From the NCBI GenBank assembly GCA_948144175.1, contig CANXME010002121.1, positions 62,001 through 126,000 of the forward strand: DNA of 64,000 bases, in the 5' to 3' direction. Each line of letters opens with the position of its first letter. Positions within the stretch are counted from its first letter, which is position 1. Made by a program: the position numbers and the translations under genes. The DNA comes from Closterium sp. NIES-65. Taxonomy: Eukaryota; Streptophyta; Zygnematophyceae; Desmidiales; Closteriaceae. Positions 63,660 to 64,000 of this stretch are shown piece after piece. The notes below the pieces were generated by a model that was given only the letters and a program-made list of their open reading frames with translations, was not told the origin of the DNA and ran no database searches.

Positions 63660-64000
63660 AGAGTGGTGCGGTCTCGAAAGAAGGAGCGGGACGCACCCGA
63701 GTCCAGGGTGAAGGTGTGGAAGGTCTAAGCCGATGTAGTACCTGAGAGAACAGACTCACCAGCACCTGGGGCGGTAGACGCACTGGCACTTAGGGCAGCA
63801 GACGCACTAGCACCTAGAGCACCGGCCTCACCAGCACCTAGAGCAGCGGCCTCAATGCCCGGGTCAGGCGGTACACACAGGTAACAGGCACCGTCAACAC
63901 TAGTTTCAACATCATACATGGCAGCAAGAATAGCATCAAAGTCAAGATCAAAGATAGCAACCCCGGCCTTAGTCAGATTTCCCCAGCGAGGGATCTCTAA
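63660..64000 (-). CDS. copia 2 protease region, cut by the window edge
   Basis: It reads ACYLCVPPDPGIEAAALGAG and, after a TAG at about 63725, the FTLDSGAS protease signature. The rest lies outside the window. Confidence 0.75.

Larger units (their letters stand above)
59702..64000 (-). mobile_element. copia 2, internally deleted Ty1-copia element (runs off the edge)
   Basis: Same family and orientation as copia 1. Leftwards from the window edge it has gag end/protease, a shortened integrase, spacer, reverse transcriptase, RNase H, polypurine tract and LTR. About 480 bp covering the integrase zinc site and first catalytic residues are missing at about 63265, and about 260 bp after FLGF at about 62880. 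It is defective. Confidence 0.88.

Overview
The window looks like nuclear DNA of a streptophyte green alga, probably a zygnematophyte of the Closterium type. That placement is an inference. It rests on spliceosomal GT-AG introns, a land-plant/streptophyte-type XS-XH protein of the RNA-directed DNA methylation family, a plant-type RECQL5 helicase, and Ty1-copia elements. There are no operons and no prokaryotic features.

The left part (1-35.7 kb) is genic. A partial, unrecognised minus-strand gene lies at about 0.26-1.95 kb. An IDN2/FDM-like XS-XH gene (2602-12110, nine exons) follows, then a TIR element (about 12.26-12.82 kb) and a RECQL5-type helicase gene (13431-32628, about twenty exons). 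A second TIR element sits at 33.1-33.55 kb, and a compact mitochondrial ribosomal protein mL43 gene at 33840-35655. I worked out exon joins by hand. All three gene models are phase-consistent and end at a stop: 2592 nt, 6261 nt and 384 nt.

Two things set these genes apart. Almost every intron holds extra, mostly decayed tandem copies of the neighbouring exon, usually with a functional copy last, alongside large minisatellite arrays. A family of short palindromes of the form TTTTGAG-N4-CTCAAAA, where the N4 centre is itself palindromic (ACGT, GCGC, TCGA or AATT), repeatedly sits exactly between the two copies of a duplicated segment. One intron of the XS-XH gene also holds an inverted repeat made of an NLR-like leucine-rich-repeat fragment.

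The right part (36-64 kb) is a nest of transposons. A 5' fragment of a minus-strand copia element (36.04-41.73 kb) abuts element A (41.7-47.5 kb). Element B (about 49.3-59.0 kb) is a diverged relative, and a second, internally deleted copia element (59.56 kb to the window edge) follows. Elements A and B share an unusual layout: a plus-strand ORF of unknown function converging on a minus-strand, multi-exon gene whose product carries tyrosine-recombinase signatures (R, HxxR, GHW, Y) and resembles Crypton/Ndc10-type proteins. This pair is the best candidate for an undescribed mobile system. Both copies are damaged, mostly by C-to-T type nonsense changes. Element B also carries a three-LTR TRIM retrotransposon with a 5-bp target duplication.
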